Shown: piece by piece, positions 51,572 to 60,644 of the stretch | Layout: every line of letters starts with the position of its first letter | Position numbering within the stretch: the stretch's first letter is position 1 | NCBI RefSeq assembly: GCF_019599185.1 | Contig: NZ_JAIEUL010000011.1 | Coordinates: 82,278-146,277, forward strand | Length of the DNA stretch: 64,000 bases | Direction: 5' to 3' | DNA from: Cryobacterium inferilacus | GTDB taxonomy: Bacteria > Actinomycetota > Actinomycetes > Actinomycetales > Microbacteriaceae | Program-made: the position numbers and the translations under genes | The notes under the pieces: model-generated | What the model was told of the DNA's origin: nothing | Seen by the model: only the letters and a program-made list of their open reading frames with translations | Database searches by the model: none

Positions 51572-52972
51572 CTAGACCACCAGCCGAGGTTGGTTGCGGA
51601 CGGTGTCGGACAGGCGCAGCAGCAGGGCGACGATGATCCAGTTGGCCACGAGGGAGGACCCACCGGCGGCCAGGAACGGCGTGGTGAGGCCGGTGAGGGG
51701 GATGACGCGGGTGACGCCGCCGATGACGATGAAGCACTGCAGCGCGATGACGAAGGAGAGCCCGACGCCGAGGAGCTTGCCGAAGTCGTCTTGGCCGGCG
51801 AAACCGATGCGGAATCCGCGGGCGACGAGGAGCAGGTAGAGGGCCAGGATGGCGAAGATGCCGGCCAGGCCGAGTTCTTCACCGAGGCTGGCAATGATGT
51901 AGTCGCTCTGCGGGACCGGGGTGAGTTCGGGGCGGCCCTGGCCGAGGCCGGTGCCGATGAGGCCACCCTTGGCCAGACCGAAGAGACCCTGCACCAGCTG
52001 GTAACTGCCACCGGCGGCGTCGTACACGACCGGGTTGAGCGCATCCAGCCAGTTGGTGAACCGGCCGTTGACGTACTCGAGGGTCTGGCTGGCGATGAGG
52101 GCGCCGCCGAGGAACAGCGCCATGCCCAGCAGCACCCAGCTGAGCCGGGCGGTGGCGAGGTAGAGCATCACCAGGAACAGGCCGAAGTAGAGCAGGGCGG
52201 TGCCGAGGTCACGCTGGAAGATGATGACCGACATCGACAGGGCCCAGACCACGAGGATCGGGCCGAGGTCGCGCAGGCGCGGGAAGCGCATGCCGAGGAA
52301 CTTCTTGCCCACCATGGACAGGCTGTCGCGGTTGCGCACGAGGTAGCCGGCGAAGAACACCGCCAGGGCGATCTTGGCGATCTCACCGGGCTGGAAGGTG
52401 GCGAAATCGCCGATGCCGATCCAGACCCTGGCCCCGCTGACCTCGCGGCCGAGACCGGGCACGAGGGGGAGCAGCAGCAGGGCGACACCGACAAAACCGG
52501 CAACGTAGGTGTAGCGGAACAGCACCCGGTGGTTGCGGATGATGAGGATCACCGCGATGGCACAGGCGATGGCCATGCCGCTCCACACGGTCTGCCGCAC
52601 GGCGGCGCTGGCCCATCCGCTCTCGTTGTTGGCAATGTCGATGCGGTAGATCATGGCGATGCCCAGGCCGTTGAGCAGGGTGGCGATGGGCAGCAGGAAC
52701 GGGTCGGCCTCGCGCGCGACGAAGCGCAACACGAAGTGCAGGGCGAAGACCAGACCGGACAGGCTGGCGCCCAGCAACACCAGGGTGGTGTCGATCAGGC
52801 CGAGAGCCCCGAGCTGCACCAGCACGACGGCGCCGAGGTTGACGCCGCAGGCGATGGTGAGCAGGAAGAGCTCGAGGTTGCGCAGCTTCTGCGGCAGGTG
52901 CAGCCGACGGATCTTCCCGGTTTGCGGGGCGGCCTCGCGGGGCACCGTGGCCTGGTTACTCTGCCGGGGCAT
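51572..52972 (-). CDS. rodA: SEDS peptidoglycan glycosyltransferase RodA/FtsW family
   Basis: 466 residues, about 12 membrane helices. SEDS motifs include VSGARVWIGIGDFATFQPGEIAKIALAVFFAGYL, the FQRDLGTALLYFGLFLVMLY segment and the PLTGLTTPFLAAGGSSLVANW end. It polymerises lipid II glycan strands with the adjacent PBP. Its start overlaps the pstP stop by 17 bases, so the operon is tightly coupled. Confidence 0.95.
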   Translation of the reverse strand: MPRQSNQATVPREAAPQTGKIRRLHLPQKLRNLELFLLTIACGVNLGAVVLVQLGALGLIDTTLVLLGASLSGLVFALHFVLRFVAREADPFLLPIATLLNGLGIAMIYRIDIANNESGWASAAVRQTVWSGMAIACAIAVILIIRNHRVLFRYTYVAGFVGVALLLLPLVPGLGREVSGARVWIGIGDFATFQPGEIAKIALAVFFAGYLVRNRDSLSMVGKKFLGMRFPRLRDLGPILVVWALSMSVIIFQRDLGTALLYFGLFLVMLYLATARLSWVLLGMALFLGGALIASQTLEYVNGRFTNWLDALNPVVYDAAGGSYQLVQGLFGLAKGGLIGTGLGQGRPELTPVPQSDYIIASLGEELGLAGIFAILALYLLLVARGFRIGFAGQDDFGKLLGVGLSFVIALQCFIVIGGVTRVIPLTGLTTPFLAAGGSSLVANWIIVALLLRLSDTVRNQPRLVV

Positions 52973-54185
52973 TGCTCAACCGTTCCACGATGAGTTGGGC
53001 GTCTTCCAGGGAGGAGGCGTTGATGGTGCGCTCCACCTGCTGGCGGTCGTAGACACGCAGCTGGTTCAGTTCCAGGTCGGTGTCTTCGTAGACGCTGGAG
53101 AGTTTGATCGGGCCCAGGTCTTGCTGGATGCCCTGGTAGATGGCGATGGTGCTGCCCTCGACACCCACGAAGTAGCGGCTCTGCGTCCACTGGTAGCCCA
53201 GCACGGCGGTGCCGACGATGGCCAGCATGAGCAGAACGATGCCGGTGAGCCAGGTGAGCTTGCGGCGCAACGCCCGGCGGGCATCCTCTTCGATCAGTTC
53301 GGAGAGGTAGTCCTGCGAATCGGGTTCGAAGTGGGTTTCCCGCACCGGGTGCATCCGCAGCGACGGGATGCGGGGGGCTCGGGTGCGCACGGGCTCTTCC
53401 CCGAACGCGAGCGGAGCGGAGGCCGAGCCGACGACGACGGGGTCACCCTGACGTTCGCCGCCTGCGCCGATGTCGACGACGACGATGGTCACGTTGTCAG
53501 GCGCGCCGCCGTCCAGGCTTTCCTTGACCAGCCGGTCGGCCACGGCCTGCGCGTCGAGCAGGGACTTGAGGGCGTTGGCGATGCCGGTGTTCGACACCAC
53601 GCCGCTGAGCCCGTCCGAGCAGAGCAACCAGCGGTCACCGGCGCGGGTGGCCAGGATGGACGTGTCGATCTCGGGGGAGGCCTCGACATCACCGAGCACC
53701 CGCATCAGCACCGAACGGCGCGGGTGCACCATGGCCTCGGCTTCGGTGATGCGGCCGCTGTCGACCAGGCGCTGCACGAAGGTGTGGTCGGTGGTGATCT
53801 GCGACAGCTCGCCGTCACGGAACAGGTAGATGCGGGAGTCGCCGATGTGGGCGATCGCGACCTGGTCGTCGATGACCACGAGCGCGCTGACGGTGGTGCC
53901 CATGCCGGTGAGCTCGGCGTGTTCGAAGACGGTTTCGGCCAGCTGCGAGTTGGCGGCGATGAGGGCGGCCTGTAGGGCGAATTCGGCGTCTTGCGGCGAC
54001 TGGTAGGTGCGGTCGGCCTCGATGATGCGCTTGGTGGCGATCGCGGAGGCGACGTCTCCGCCAGCGTGCCCGCCCATGCCGTCGGCGACGAGGAACAGGG
54101 TGTGCCCGGCGTACCCGGAGTCCTGGTTGTTGGATCGGATCTTGCCAACGTTGGACGCGGCTGCGCTATGACTAACCGTTGCCAT
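52956..54185 (-). CDS. pstP: PP2C Ser/Thr phosphatase PstP
   Basis: 409 residues. The PP2C domain (about 1-240) contains NNQDSG, the metal-binding DGMGGHAGGDVAS, and DRWLLCSDGLSGVV. A linker, one membrane helix (LTWLTGIVLLMLAIVGTAVLGY) and a ~80-residue extracellular domain follow. It reverses phosphorylation by PknA/PknB, encoded in the same operon. Confidence 0.96.
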   Translation of the reverse strand: MATVSHSAAASNVGKIRSNNQDSGYAGHTLFLVADGMGGHAGGDVASAIATKRIIEADRTYQSPQDAEFALQAALIAANSQLAETVFEHAELTGMGTTVSALVVIDDQVAIAHIGDSRIYLFRDGELSQITTDHTFVQRLVDSGRITEAEAMVHPRRSVLMRVLGDVEASPEIDTSILATRAGDRWLLCSDGLSGVVSNTGIANALKSLLDAQAVADRLVKESLDGGAPDNVTIVVVDIGAGGERQGDPVVVGSASAPLAFGEEPVRTRAPRIPSLRMHPVRETHFEPDSQDYLSELIEEDARRALRRKLTWLTGIVLLMLAIVGTAVLGYQWTQSRYFVGVEGSTIAIYQGIQQDLGPIKLSSVYEDTDLELNQLRVYDRQQVERTINASSLEDAQLIVERLSNAPAE

Positions 54186-54188
54186 GCG

Positions 54189-54803
54189 CTACCGCCGGAG
54201 CTCGAAGCTGGTCGCGCCGATTTTGACGGTGGTGTTCAGGGGAACTGAGGTGGGGACGGTCACACGTTTGCCGTTGAGGAAGGTGCCGTTGGTGGAGTCG
54301 AGGTCCTGCAGCATCCAGTCGTCGTGCCAGAGCATCAGACGGGCGTGGTGGGTGGAGGTGTAGTCGTCCCGGATCACCAGGCTCGAGTCGCTGGAGCGGC
54401 CGATGGTGACGGGCTCGGACCCGAGCGGGAATTCGGTGCCGGACTTGGGGCCGGACGTGATGACCAGTCGGGTAGCCGTCTGGGTGGTGGCCTTCTCCGG
54501 GCCGGCCGGAGCCGCAGGAGCCGCCGGGGCGGCGCTCTGCCTGGAGAACTGCTCGGTCGGGGCGGATGCCGACGCGCTCGGTGCCTGCGCGAACGGTGCC
54601 GCGGCCGGAACGGGGGCCGGCGGCGGGGTGGCGAACGGGGCGCCGGGAGCGGCGGCGGCGGGCGTGGCATCCGTGGCGAGCTTGCGCACCCGGTGGCCGA
54701 AGAGGTCGCTGCGCAGGGCGTAGACGATGCCGAAGATGAACAACCACAGCACCAGCAGGAACGCCAGGCGCAGCACCAACAGGGTCAGTTCACTGGGATT
54801 CAC
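54189..54803 (-). CDS. fhaB: FHA-domain membrane protein FhaB (FipA-like)
   Basis: 204 residues from a GTG at 54803 that overlaps the fhaA stop (GTGA). An ATG five codons upstream is an alternative. One membrane helix at the N-terminus, an alanine/proline-rich linker (~60 residues), then an FHA domain with TIGRSSDSSLVIRDDYTSTHHARL and LDSTNGTFLNGKRV. FHA domains read phosphothreonine made by PknA/PknB; the mycobacterial homologue links division to kinase signalling. Confidence 0.93.
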   Translation of the reverse strand: MNPSELTLLVLRLAFLLVLWLFIFGIVYALRSDLFGHRVRKLATDATPAAAAPGAPFATPPPAPVPAAAPFAQAPSASASAPTEQFSRQSAAPAAPAAPAGPEKATTQTATRLVITSGPKSGTEFPLGSEPVTIGRSSDSSLVIRDDYTSTHHARLMLWHDDWMLQDLDSTNGTFLNGKRVTVPTSVPLNTTVKIGATSFELRR

Positions 54804-55546
54804 GAGTTCGGCCCCCAAAATCCGCCCATGTCGTGCCGCTGGGCGGAGTTGTCGGCCCGACGGGCCTCGGTCTGGTCGGCGCCGGCTTGGGCGACGACCC
54901 GGAAGATGATGCGGGTGCGTCCGATGGTGATGACCGAGTCCGGTTCGAGGATGGCCTGCTTCACCGGTGCACCGTTGAGCTGCGAACCGTTGGTGGAGCC
55001 GAGGTCACGCACCTGGGCGCGGGTGCCGTCCCAGATCACCTCGACATGCCGGCGAGAGGTGCCGGTGTCGTCGATGGTGATGTCGGCATCCGAGCCACGG
55101 CCGATGACCGTGCGGGATTTGACCAGCTGGTGGCGCTGGCCGTTGATGTCGACCACCGGGGTCCACGCGACGGTGCCGGAGACCGAGGTGGAATCGATCT
55201 GCACCATACCCTCGCTGAGGGTGTCGTCTTCGGCGAAGGTGATGGTGACGGCGCCGGTGAACTGGTAGCCCTGCGAGGCGGCGTGCTGCTGCACGAGCTG
55301 GCTGAGCTCGTCGACGAGGGCCGGACCGAGATCGGCCATGCGGCGGTAGTCGGCGTCGGCGAGGCGAACGGTGAACCGGTTGGGCGCCAGGATGCGGTCC
55401 CTGGAGACGACGGCGGCTTTGGTGTCAAGCTCGCGACGCAGCGCCGAGGTGATTTCCACCGGCTGCACGCCCGACTTGAAGGTCTTGGCGAAAGCGCCGT
55501 TTACGGCGCGCTCAAGACCTTTCTCAAAGCTGTCCAGTATGCCCAC
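54800..55546 (-). CDS. fhaA: FHA-domain protein FhaA with DUF3662
   Basis: 248 residues from a GTG. The N-terminal DUF3662 domain (GILDSFEKGLERAVNGAFAKTFKSGVQPVEITSAL) is joined directly to an FHA domain (RTVIGRGSDADITIDDTGTSRRHVEVI... LGSTNGSQLNGAPV). Mycobacterial FhaA (about 525 residues) has a long disordered linker here, which this short form lacks. It is soluble and is the first gene of the pkn/pbp operon; its mycobacterial counterpart binds the MurJ regulatory domain. Confidence 0.94.
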   Translation of the reverse strand: MGILDSFEKGLERAVNGAFAKTFKSGVQPVEITSALRRELDTKAAVVSRDRILAPNRFTVRLADADYRRMADLGPALVDELSQLVQQHAASQGYQFTGAVTITFAEDDTLSEGMVQIDSTSVSGTVAWTPVVDINGQRHQLVKSRTVIGRGSDADITIDDTGTSRRHVEVIWDGTRAQVRDLGSTNGSQLNGAPVKQAILEPDSVITIGRTRIIFRVVAQAGADQTEARRADNSAQRHDMGGFWGPNS

Positions 55547-55762
55547 AGGTCTCCCGATCCGGTCCGTTTGGCTATGTGCATGTTACTTGCCCCACGTGTT
55601 AACTCACCCAATGGGCGGGTCGGGGCACGGGAAGTCATCCTACGGGGGTAGCCACGCTGAACCACTAACGGGGGTGGGTGGATGGGTCGGGGCACCGGCT
55701 CAACTGCCCGGATTCCCCCGAATGGCGTTAGAGGCCCGGGCAATGCTAGGATTTCCAAGTTC

Positions 55763-55846
55763 GCGCGAGTGGCGGAATTGGCAGACGCGCTGGCTTCAGG
55801 TGCCAGTATTCGAAAGGATGTGGGGGTTCAAGTCCCCCCTCGCGCA
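55763..55846 (+). tRNA. tRNA-Leu (CAG anticodon)
   Basis: 84 nt with a long variable arm. Acceptor stem GCGCGAG/CTCGCGC, D arm GGCGGAATTGGCAGACGC, anticodon loop CTTCAGG, T arm GGGGGTTCAAGTCCCCC. CCA not encoded. It closes the conserved region; everything to its right is accessory. Confidence 0.96.
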
Positions 55847-55902
55847 CAGTGGGTCAATTGCAAAACAGGCAGTATCTATTTGCAAAACCCAAAGCGAACA
55901 AG

Positions 55903-55932
55903 AAAGGCCCCCGGGAAACCGGGGGCCTTTCG
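55903..55932 (+). terminator. terminator after tRNA-Leu
   Basis: AAAGGCCCCCGG at 55903-55914 pairs perfectly with 55919-55930 across a GAAA tetraloop and ends in TTT. Symmetric enough to act in both directions. Confidence 0.9.
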
Positions 55933-56109
55933 TCGTTCTCAGCACTTTGAGCGTCGTGGACCGGCGCGCAGACTTTTGTTAGTCGTCAGCGCGCGGCCCC
56001 AGGCTGCAGTGGGCAGCGAAAAAGGCGCCCCAGTCGGCCGGAACATGAGTTTCCGAGCACGGCGAAGCGCCTTGTGATGCGGGTAAGGGAATTGAATGGC
56101 CCGGGGCAG

Positions 56110-57909
56110 CTACTTCTTGGCCGGTGGGTCCTTTCTTGCTGCCAAACGGTCTTCCTCTTTGTTCTTGGCGGAGAAGTTGTCCCACGGGGCGATGCGAGTG
56201 TTGCTCTCTCGTCGTTTTTTCCGTGCCGCTAACTGCGCGGCGTCTCGTTTATCGCGTGAGAGAGAGGAGCTAGCCGTCATCTCGTCTCGGAAGCTCTGGA
56301 GCTTCCGCAGGTTCCCTGTCACCACGAGCATTGCAATCATCAAGAACTGCGCCGTCGAGCCACGCATTCGGCGCCTCTCTGCGATGTGGATGCCTTCGTG
56401 AGCGCCGTCCTTCAGGAATCCGTCTACTCCTTCAATGGTGTTCCGGTCGTGGTTGTACATCGTTGACCACTCGTCCGAGCCGTATTGGATGTGCTGCGCC
56501 AGCTTTGCCCCCGCCTCGATCGGCACGGTTACGGAGGAAGCGTTAGTGCAGATCTTGTCGCGTTTGTTTTCCTCCGGTGGGTCGAAGATCGGAGTGCGGG
56601 CGTCGTCACTGGGACCGCATCCGCCGTTGACCAGCGGGCAGCTGGCGGTTGCGCCGGGCCCGCGTGCGGGGCACATCATTGCGATGCTGCCCTTCGCGTC
56701 GGGTTTTGACTTGGGACGGAGCATGTACTGACGCCGTTCGACAATCAGCAGGCGCCACGCCTTCTTGTCGATTCGACCGGCGCGCTCGTCGATAGTCGCG
56801 GTTATGAGGCGGTTGGGCATCGAAGGGCAGTACAAAGCGCCTTCCACTTGAATTGCACCGGCGTAGCCGTCCTTTGCGCCGAGCTGGTCCTCTCGGTAGT
56901 CCGTGTAGATCTTGTAGCCGAGACGCCGAGCCGGGAGTTGATAGTCGTCCGGATGCGCGCTGGCTGCGTAGCCGCGGTCACCGGTGAGACGGCCGATGGG
57001 ATGGCCTCGGTCAGCGACTCCGACGATAATGTCCTTTGCCGCTTCGATGAGAGCCTTGCCGGGGATGGTCATGGCTATTCCTGCCACGAGGAGAGGAAAG
57101 CCGGGCAGCGTGTTGGGGTCGTGGTTCGTCTGGACGGCAATTGTCACGTCCCAACCAAATACTGCCTTCTTGACCTTCCTCGGATCTGTCGGTGTGTTGT
57201 GCCGGCTGTCGCGGGTGTACCAGCCAGCATCATGCTCGACGGCGTGGAACTTCTTGCCCCACGGGGCGCCGCGCTTTCCGAACGCCGGCACAACAGTTGC
57301 GTCGATGCAGAGGTCGCCTTTCCAGTTCTGACGGAACTCGGCTGGGACAAGCTGCAGTGTTGCCTCCACAAGCTGATTGCACACCCAGTTCAGACGGGCC
57401 TGCTTGGCGCTGGCACCGGTTTCCTCACGTCGACGAAGCGTCAGTTCAATCTCCTCGGGAGTTGGGAACTTGCGTCGATGACCGGGTTTCGGGTCGATGG
57501 CGTCGAGAGCGCGGTGAAGGGCGTGCCAGAGCGGCCAGAACCATGTCCTAGCGTCACGTCGCTGGCCCCAAAGTCCGAGGTGGCGAAGGGATGTGTTGCT
57601 CAGCCGCTCGCCAGCGATGATCGCCATCTCCCCAACGAATAGGGAGCTGTGTTCGGTGCTCAGTAGGAGCAACAATGCCAGGGCGGTCCGGGTGGAGACA
57701 AGCCGCGGCCGTCCGCCGGGACCAGCCTTCTTCCGATCGCTGAGCTGCCAAGCGTCATTTTGGTCTGCGACGCCGGAATCGTCGATGAGCTGGACGACAA
57801 ATTCCACCTGTCGGTGGCTAATCTGACTGTGATTGCCTGTGAAGCGGCCGGCAGGCAACGCCTGCCAGAGGGTCTCCATGACTACGGGGCTCGCCGGCGC
57901 CTCAGACAT
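56110..57909 (-). mobile_element. DDE transposase (IS1182-like), 599 residues
   Basis: A long transposase-like protein. Candidate catalytic residues are D203 (LCIDATVVPAF), D311 (RLTGDRGYAAS) and E493 (DRNTIEGVDGFLKD), a DDE set resembling IS1182/IS4-type enzymes. A cysteine-containing insert (MMCPARGPGATASCPLVNGGCG) lies between the second D and E. The N-terminus and ~60 charged C-terminal residues are of unknown role. Its ATG overlaps by eight bases the stop of an upstream tyrosine-recombinase fragment, so the two were one operon. I could not find terminal inverted repeats by eye. Naming as IS1182-like is tentative. Confidence 0.75.
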
Positions 57910-58402
57910 CGCGGACCTCCCGTCTGAACATCGCTGTCAGACGGTCATCCGAGGGCAAAGGGACGTAATCCGCGAGTCGCTCGAAGGTGGAGAACGACTT
58001 CACCCCGGCAGCGGCCATGAGAGCGAATGGCTCGGTCCCGCCCGTCAAGTGTTCGACCAGCCAAGTGGAGCGGAGCCGCTCAACTGTGAATTTCTCTGCA
58101 CCCTTCGAGGCATTGTTAAGGAAGACATTGATGTAGTGCCCGGGATCGTTTGGGCGGAAGTCCTTCACAAGAAGGTGAGCTTCGAGGAGCGGGGACGCAA
58201 GGAGCTCAAGCAAATCGGGCTCCCAAGCCGCCAAGCAAACGACGGTTCGCGCGCGGTCACCCCGAACAACGACGCGCAAAGCATCCGCTCCTGCATGGAC
58301 ATCATCAACTCGCAAATCGATGATCTCCGAGACCGAGAGACCACAACCCGCGCCCAGGGCGAGGAGCGTACCCCTTTGAATTTGACGTCCGACGCGCTCT
58401 TT
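57902..58402 (-). pseudogene. tyrosine recombinase (integrase), broken, C-terminal half
   Basis: Read from 58402 the frame gives RGTLLALGAGCGLSVSEIIDL then RVDDVHAG, as in the core of phage-type integrases. It continues through KFTVERLRSTWLVEHL to AAGVKSFSTFERLADYV, the usual site of the R-H and terminal tyrosine motifs. It is closed upstream by a stop at 58403-58405. A KPAGYTPR-like integrase segment just upstream lies in another frame (about 58440-58470), so the gene appears frameshifted as well as truncated, with no N-terminal arm domain. A shorter product from the TTG at 58315 is possible. Confidence 0.6.
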
Positions 58403-58405
58403 TCA

Positions 58406-58666
58406 AGATCAAGACCGTCGCTGTGCTTCGGAGCGTACTGCGCGCCCTCGGGGTATACCCGGCGGGTTTGCTGGGCATGACCTGAGCAAGCGCCGTGAGT
58501 TGCTGGGCGGCGAGGTCTCCTGAGTGCACGAAAAAACCCCTGGCCAAGGAGCTCGATGAAACGAGGATCGTCCGTGTCGGGCTCCACAGACTGGCGGAGC
58601 TCGATACATACCATCCTGTGGTGCCCAATGACCCACCAAACCTACCGACCCTGCTCGCATCCCACC
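58406..58666. other. spacer upstream of the integrase remnant
   Basis: About 260 bp with no intact gene. Its left part holds out-of-frame integrase sequence (see the pseudogene). The rest shows nothing I can identify. Confidence 0.5.
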
Positions 58667-59052
58667 GCCCCCATTACGGGTCCTAGCGAGCTCCAGCAGG
58701 CGAGCATAGGTTCTGCCCGAGGGCGGCTTTTCGAGCGCATCTGGATTTTTGATCGGCTCCAAGGTGTCAGCTGCTTTCGGGTTATAGGCGTGCGTGAGCT
58801 CGTCATGTGGTCGGGGTGGTGTCTTTACTCGCGACCTATTGATAGGGGATAACTTGTCGTTTCTCACCGCGCCTTCGCGCTTTACGGGCAAGCGCTTCGC
58901 GCTGCAGTCAGCGATCGTAGGCATCACCTGCGTCGCCCTTGTGGGCGGCATCACCCAGACCGCGTACGCGGCTCTGCCGACCGGCCCCTCAACAACTGGC
59001 CTGGCCGGTGCGCGGCCGAACGCTACTGCCTTGCCGTTCCGAAGCAGCGAGC
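58667..59052 (+). repeat. leader/signal-peptide cassette, copy A (protease gene)
   Basis: About 386 bp that closely match 61588-61973. The match covers ~187 bp of untranslated leader, the TTG start at 58854, the signal peptide and ~25 mature residues (to ALPFRSSEQ). It starts near GCCCCCATTACGGGTCC and stops abruptly at the mature protein. Confidence 0.9.
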
Positions 59053-60101
59053 AGGACTGGCAAACTCGCGCTAACCAAGCGGTGGATGTCCTTCGTGAGA
59101 GATTCCCTGATGCGTTTGCAGAGGCGATCCTCGGCGAGGCATCGTTTACTGTTCGATTCCGTGGTGACGTTCCCCCCGAGGCGACCGCTTTCCTCGATGG
59201 TGTGGGCGTTCCGTTCGAGCTAGTGGGGGGAGTTGGTTTCTCCGAGGCAGAGCTAATTGGCGCCGTCAATGACGTGCACATAGCAGTCCTCGAACTGGTC
59301 GGCCCAGGCGTCGACTTCTCGACCGAGCCGGTTTCTGGCACAAGCGAGATCAAGGTGATCGTGGATCCGGCAACTCAATCAGCCGCGCGTGGTGAGAACG
59401 CGCAACTTGATGCAAGCGCAATCGAGCTGGCACTCGAAACCGCCGACAGCGCCTACCCAAAAACATTCGACGTATCCGTCTCACTCGAGGAGGGCGCCGC
59501 TGTGTCAACGGAAGGATACGGCCAAGCCGGCGGGACGAAAATTTCTGGCGCAACTGGATATTGCACGTCAGCCTTTGTCGTCAAGAGAGTCGGTGGCTCA
59601 GAACTAGGTGTAGTGACTGCAGGCCATTGCCCGAACTATCTACAGCAGATCTCGCCTAACGGAAACTTCTCGTTCGACTTCAGGTCAGAACACCAAGGCG
59701 CTAGTGGCGACATACAGTGGATGCGAAGCCCAGTCATGATGGACTCATGGTTCCACTACGATTACGGCCTTGGATACCCCGTGAGGGCGGTAGCCACCGC
59801 ATCTGTTGGCACGGCCATCTGCCACTTCGGAGTATCCACAGGCCGGTCATGCGGCTGGGTGAAAGCCAACTACATTTCGATCACGTCTGACGGGAAGAAC
59901 TACAGCAACATGTCAAGAGCTGAAGGAGCGGAACTCACATCCGCTGATGGCGACAGCGGAGGGCCTTGGTACCAGGGAACCACTGCATACGGCATTCACC
60001 ATGGCTCCGCTGTGAATGCCAACCCACGCTATTTCACGCCGGTTAGGCAAGCAGAGGCGCTGTTTGCAGTCTCGGTGTGCATCGAGGGGCGCTGCGGATG
60101 A
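58854..60101 (+). CDS. secreted trypsin-like (S1 family) serine protease
   Basis: 415 residues from a TTG with AGGGGA four bases upstream. Signal peptide with AYA cleavage near residue 39. A propeptide-like region covers ~50-225, then a chymotrypsin fold with H258 (VVTAGHC), probable D286 (SGDIQWM) and S368 (GDSGGPW). Cysteines C237/C259, C323/C333 and C409/C414 can pair as in streptogrisin-type enzymes. The catalytic triad is complete, so it is likely active outside the cell. Its leader and N-terminus duplicate those of the RHS gene, and its stop overlaps the next gene. Confidence 0.88.
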   Translation: MSFLTAPSRFTGKRFALQSAIVGITCVALVGGITQTAYAALPTGPSTTGLAGARPNATALPFRSSEQDWQTRANQAVDVLRERFPDAFAEAILGEASFTVRFRGDVPPEATAFLDGVGVPFELVGGVGFSEAELIGAVNDVHIAVLELVGPGVDFSTEPVSGTSEIKVIVDPATQSAARGENAQLDASAIELALETADSAYPKTFDVSVSLEEGAAVSTEGYGQAGGTKISGATGYCTSAFVVKRVGGSELGVVTAGHCPNYLQQISPNGNFSFDFRSEHQGASGDIQWMRSPVMMDSWFHYDYGLGYPVRAVATASVGTAICHFGVSTGRSCGWVKANYISITSDGKNYSNMSRAEGAELTSADGDSGGPWYQGTTAYGIHHGSAVNANPRYFTPVRQAEALFAVSVCIEGRCG

Positions 60102-60493
60102 GAGCCCAGTTAGGCGGTGCAGTGCTTGCCGCTTCGACCGTCTCGTTACTGCTTGCGGGATGCTCGATTGCTCCGGGCGATAACACTGCGTCAGCAAGCC
60201 CGACCGTAACAAGCGTTTTGGCAACCAGCGACTTGGACGTCGGTGATTCACTGAGGGAAGTAGCACTAGAAGGGGAGTTATCCATCACCAACGGGTGCGT
60301 AACCGTTGACTCCGTAGTCGTGCCGATCTTTCCGTCGTCAGCGGAATGGGATGGAACTATTCTGCGGTGGAAGGGGCAGGAATATCAGGTCGGGGATACC
60401 ATTGCTCTCGGTGGCGGGGAACCGAATCAGGAACGTGAATTACCCGCTGAATGCGCCGCACTCGACAACTTTTTCCTCGTCTCGGACAGATAG
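60098..60493 (+). CDS. small lipoprotein coupled to the protease
   Basis: 131 residues from an ATG that overlaps the protease stop (ATGA). A lipobox LLAGC (18-22) marks a lipoprotein anchored on the outer face of the membrane. The mature part is ~110 residues, serine/threonine-rich first, then a compact beta-like region (SITNGCVTVDSVVVPIF... ILRWKGQEYQVGDTIALGG). No named family. Because it is translated with a secreted protease, it could protect the cell or help mature the enzyme, but that is only inference. Confidence 0.8.
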   Translation: MRAQLGGAVLAASTVSLLLAGCSIAPGDNTASASPTVTSVLATSDLDVGDSLREVALEGELSITNGCVTVDSVVVPIFPSSAEWDGTILRWKGQEYQVGDTIALGGGEPNQERELPAECAALDNFFLVSDR

Positions 60494-60644
60494 TCGGCTT
60501 GTACAACGACGAGGGTTGTCCAGTAGTCCTCGATTGCATTCGTCTGCTCGGGGTATTGTGTCGTTCGGCGTCGAGTTTCTTATAGAGTCGTTAGTAGTTT
60601 CAAAGCCCCCCGTTCGCCCATAATCTCGCAATCGACACCTACCG

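Noticed and set aside
51020..52993. Long plus-strand frame opposite pbpA and rodA
   Set aside because: Composition artefact (Gly/Asp/Glu/Gln-rich). The minus strand encodes PBP and SEDS proteins with full motifs.
58409..59353. Minus-strand frame of 314 codons opposite the protease gene
   Set aside because: Serine/arginine/proline-rich shadow without domain; the plus strand has signal peptide and complete catalytic triad.
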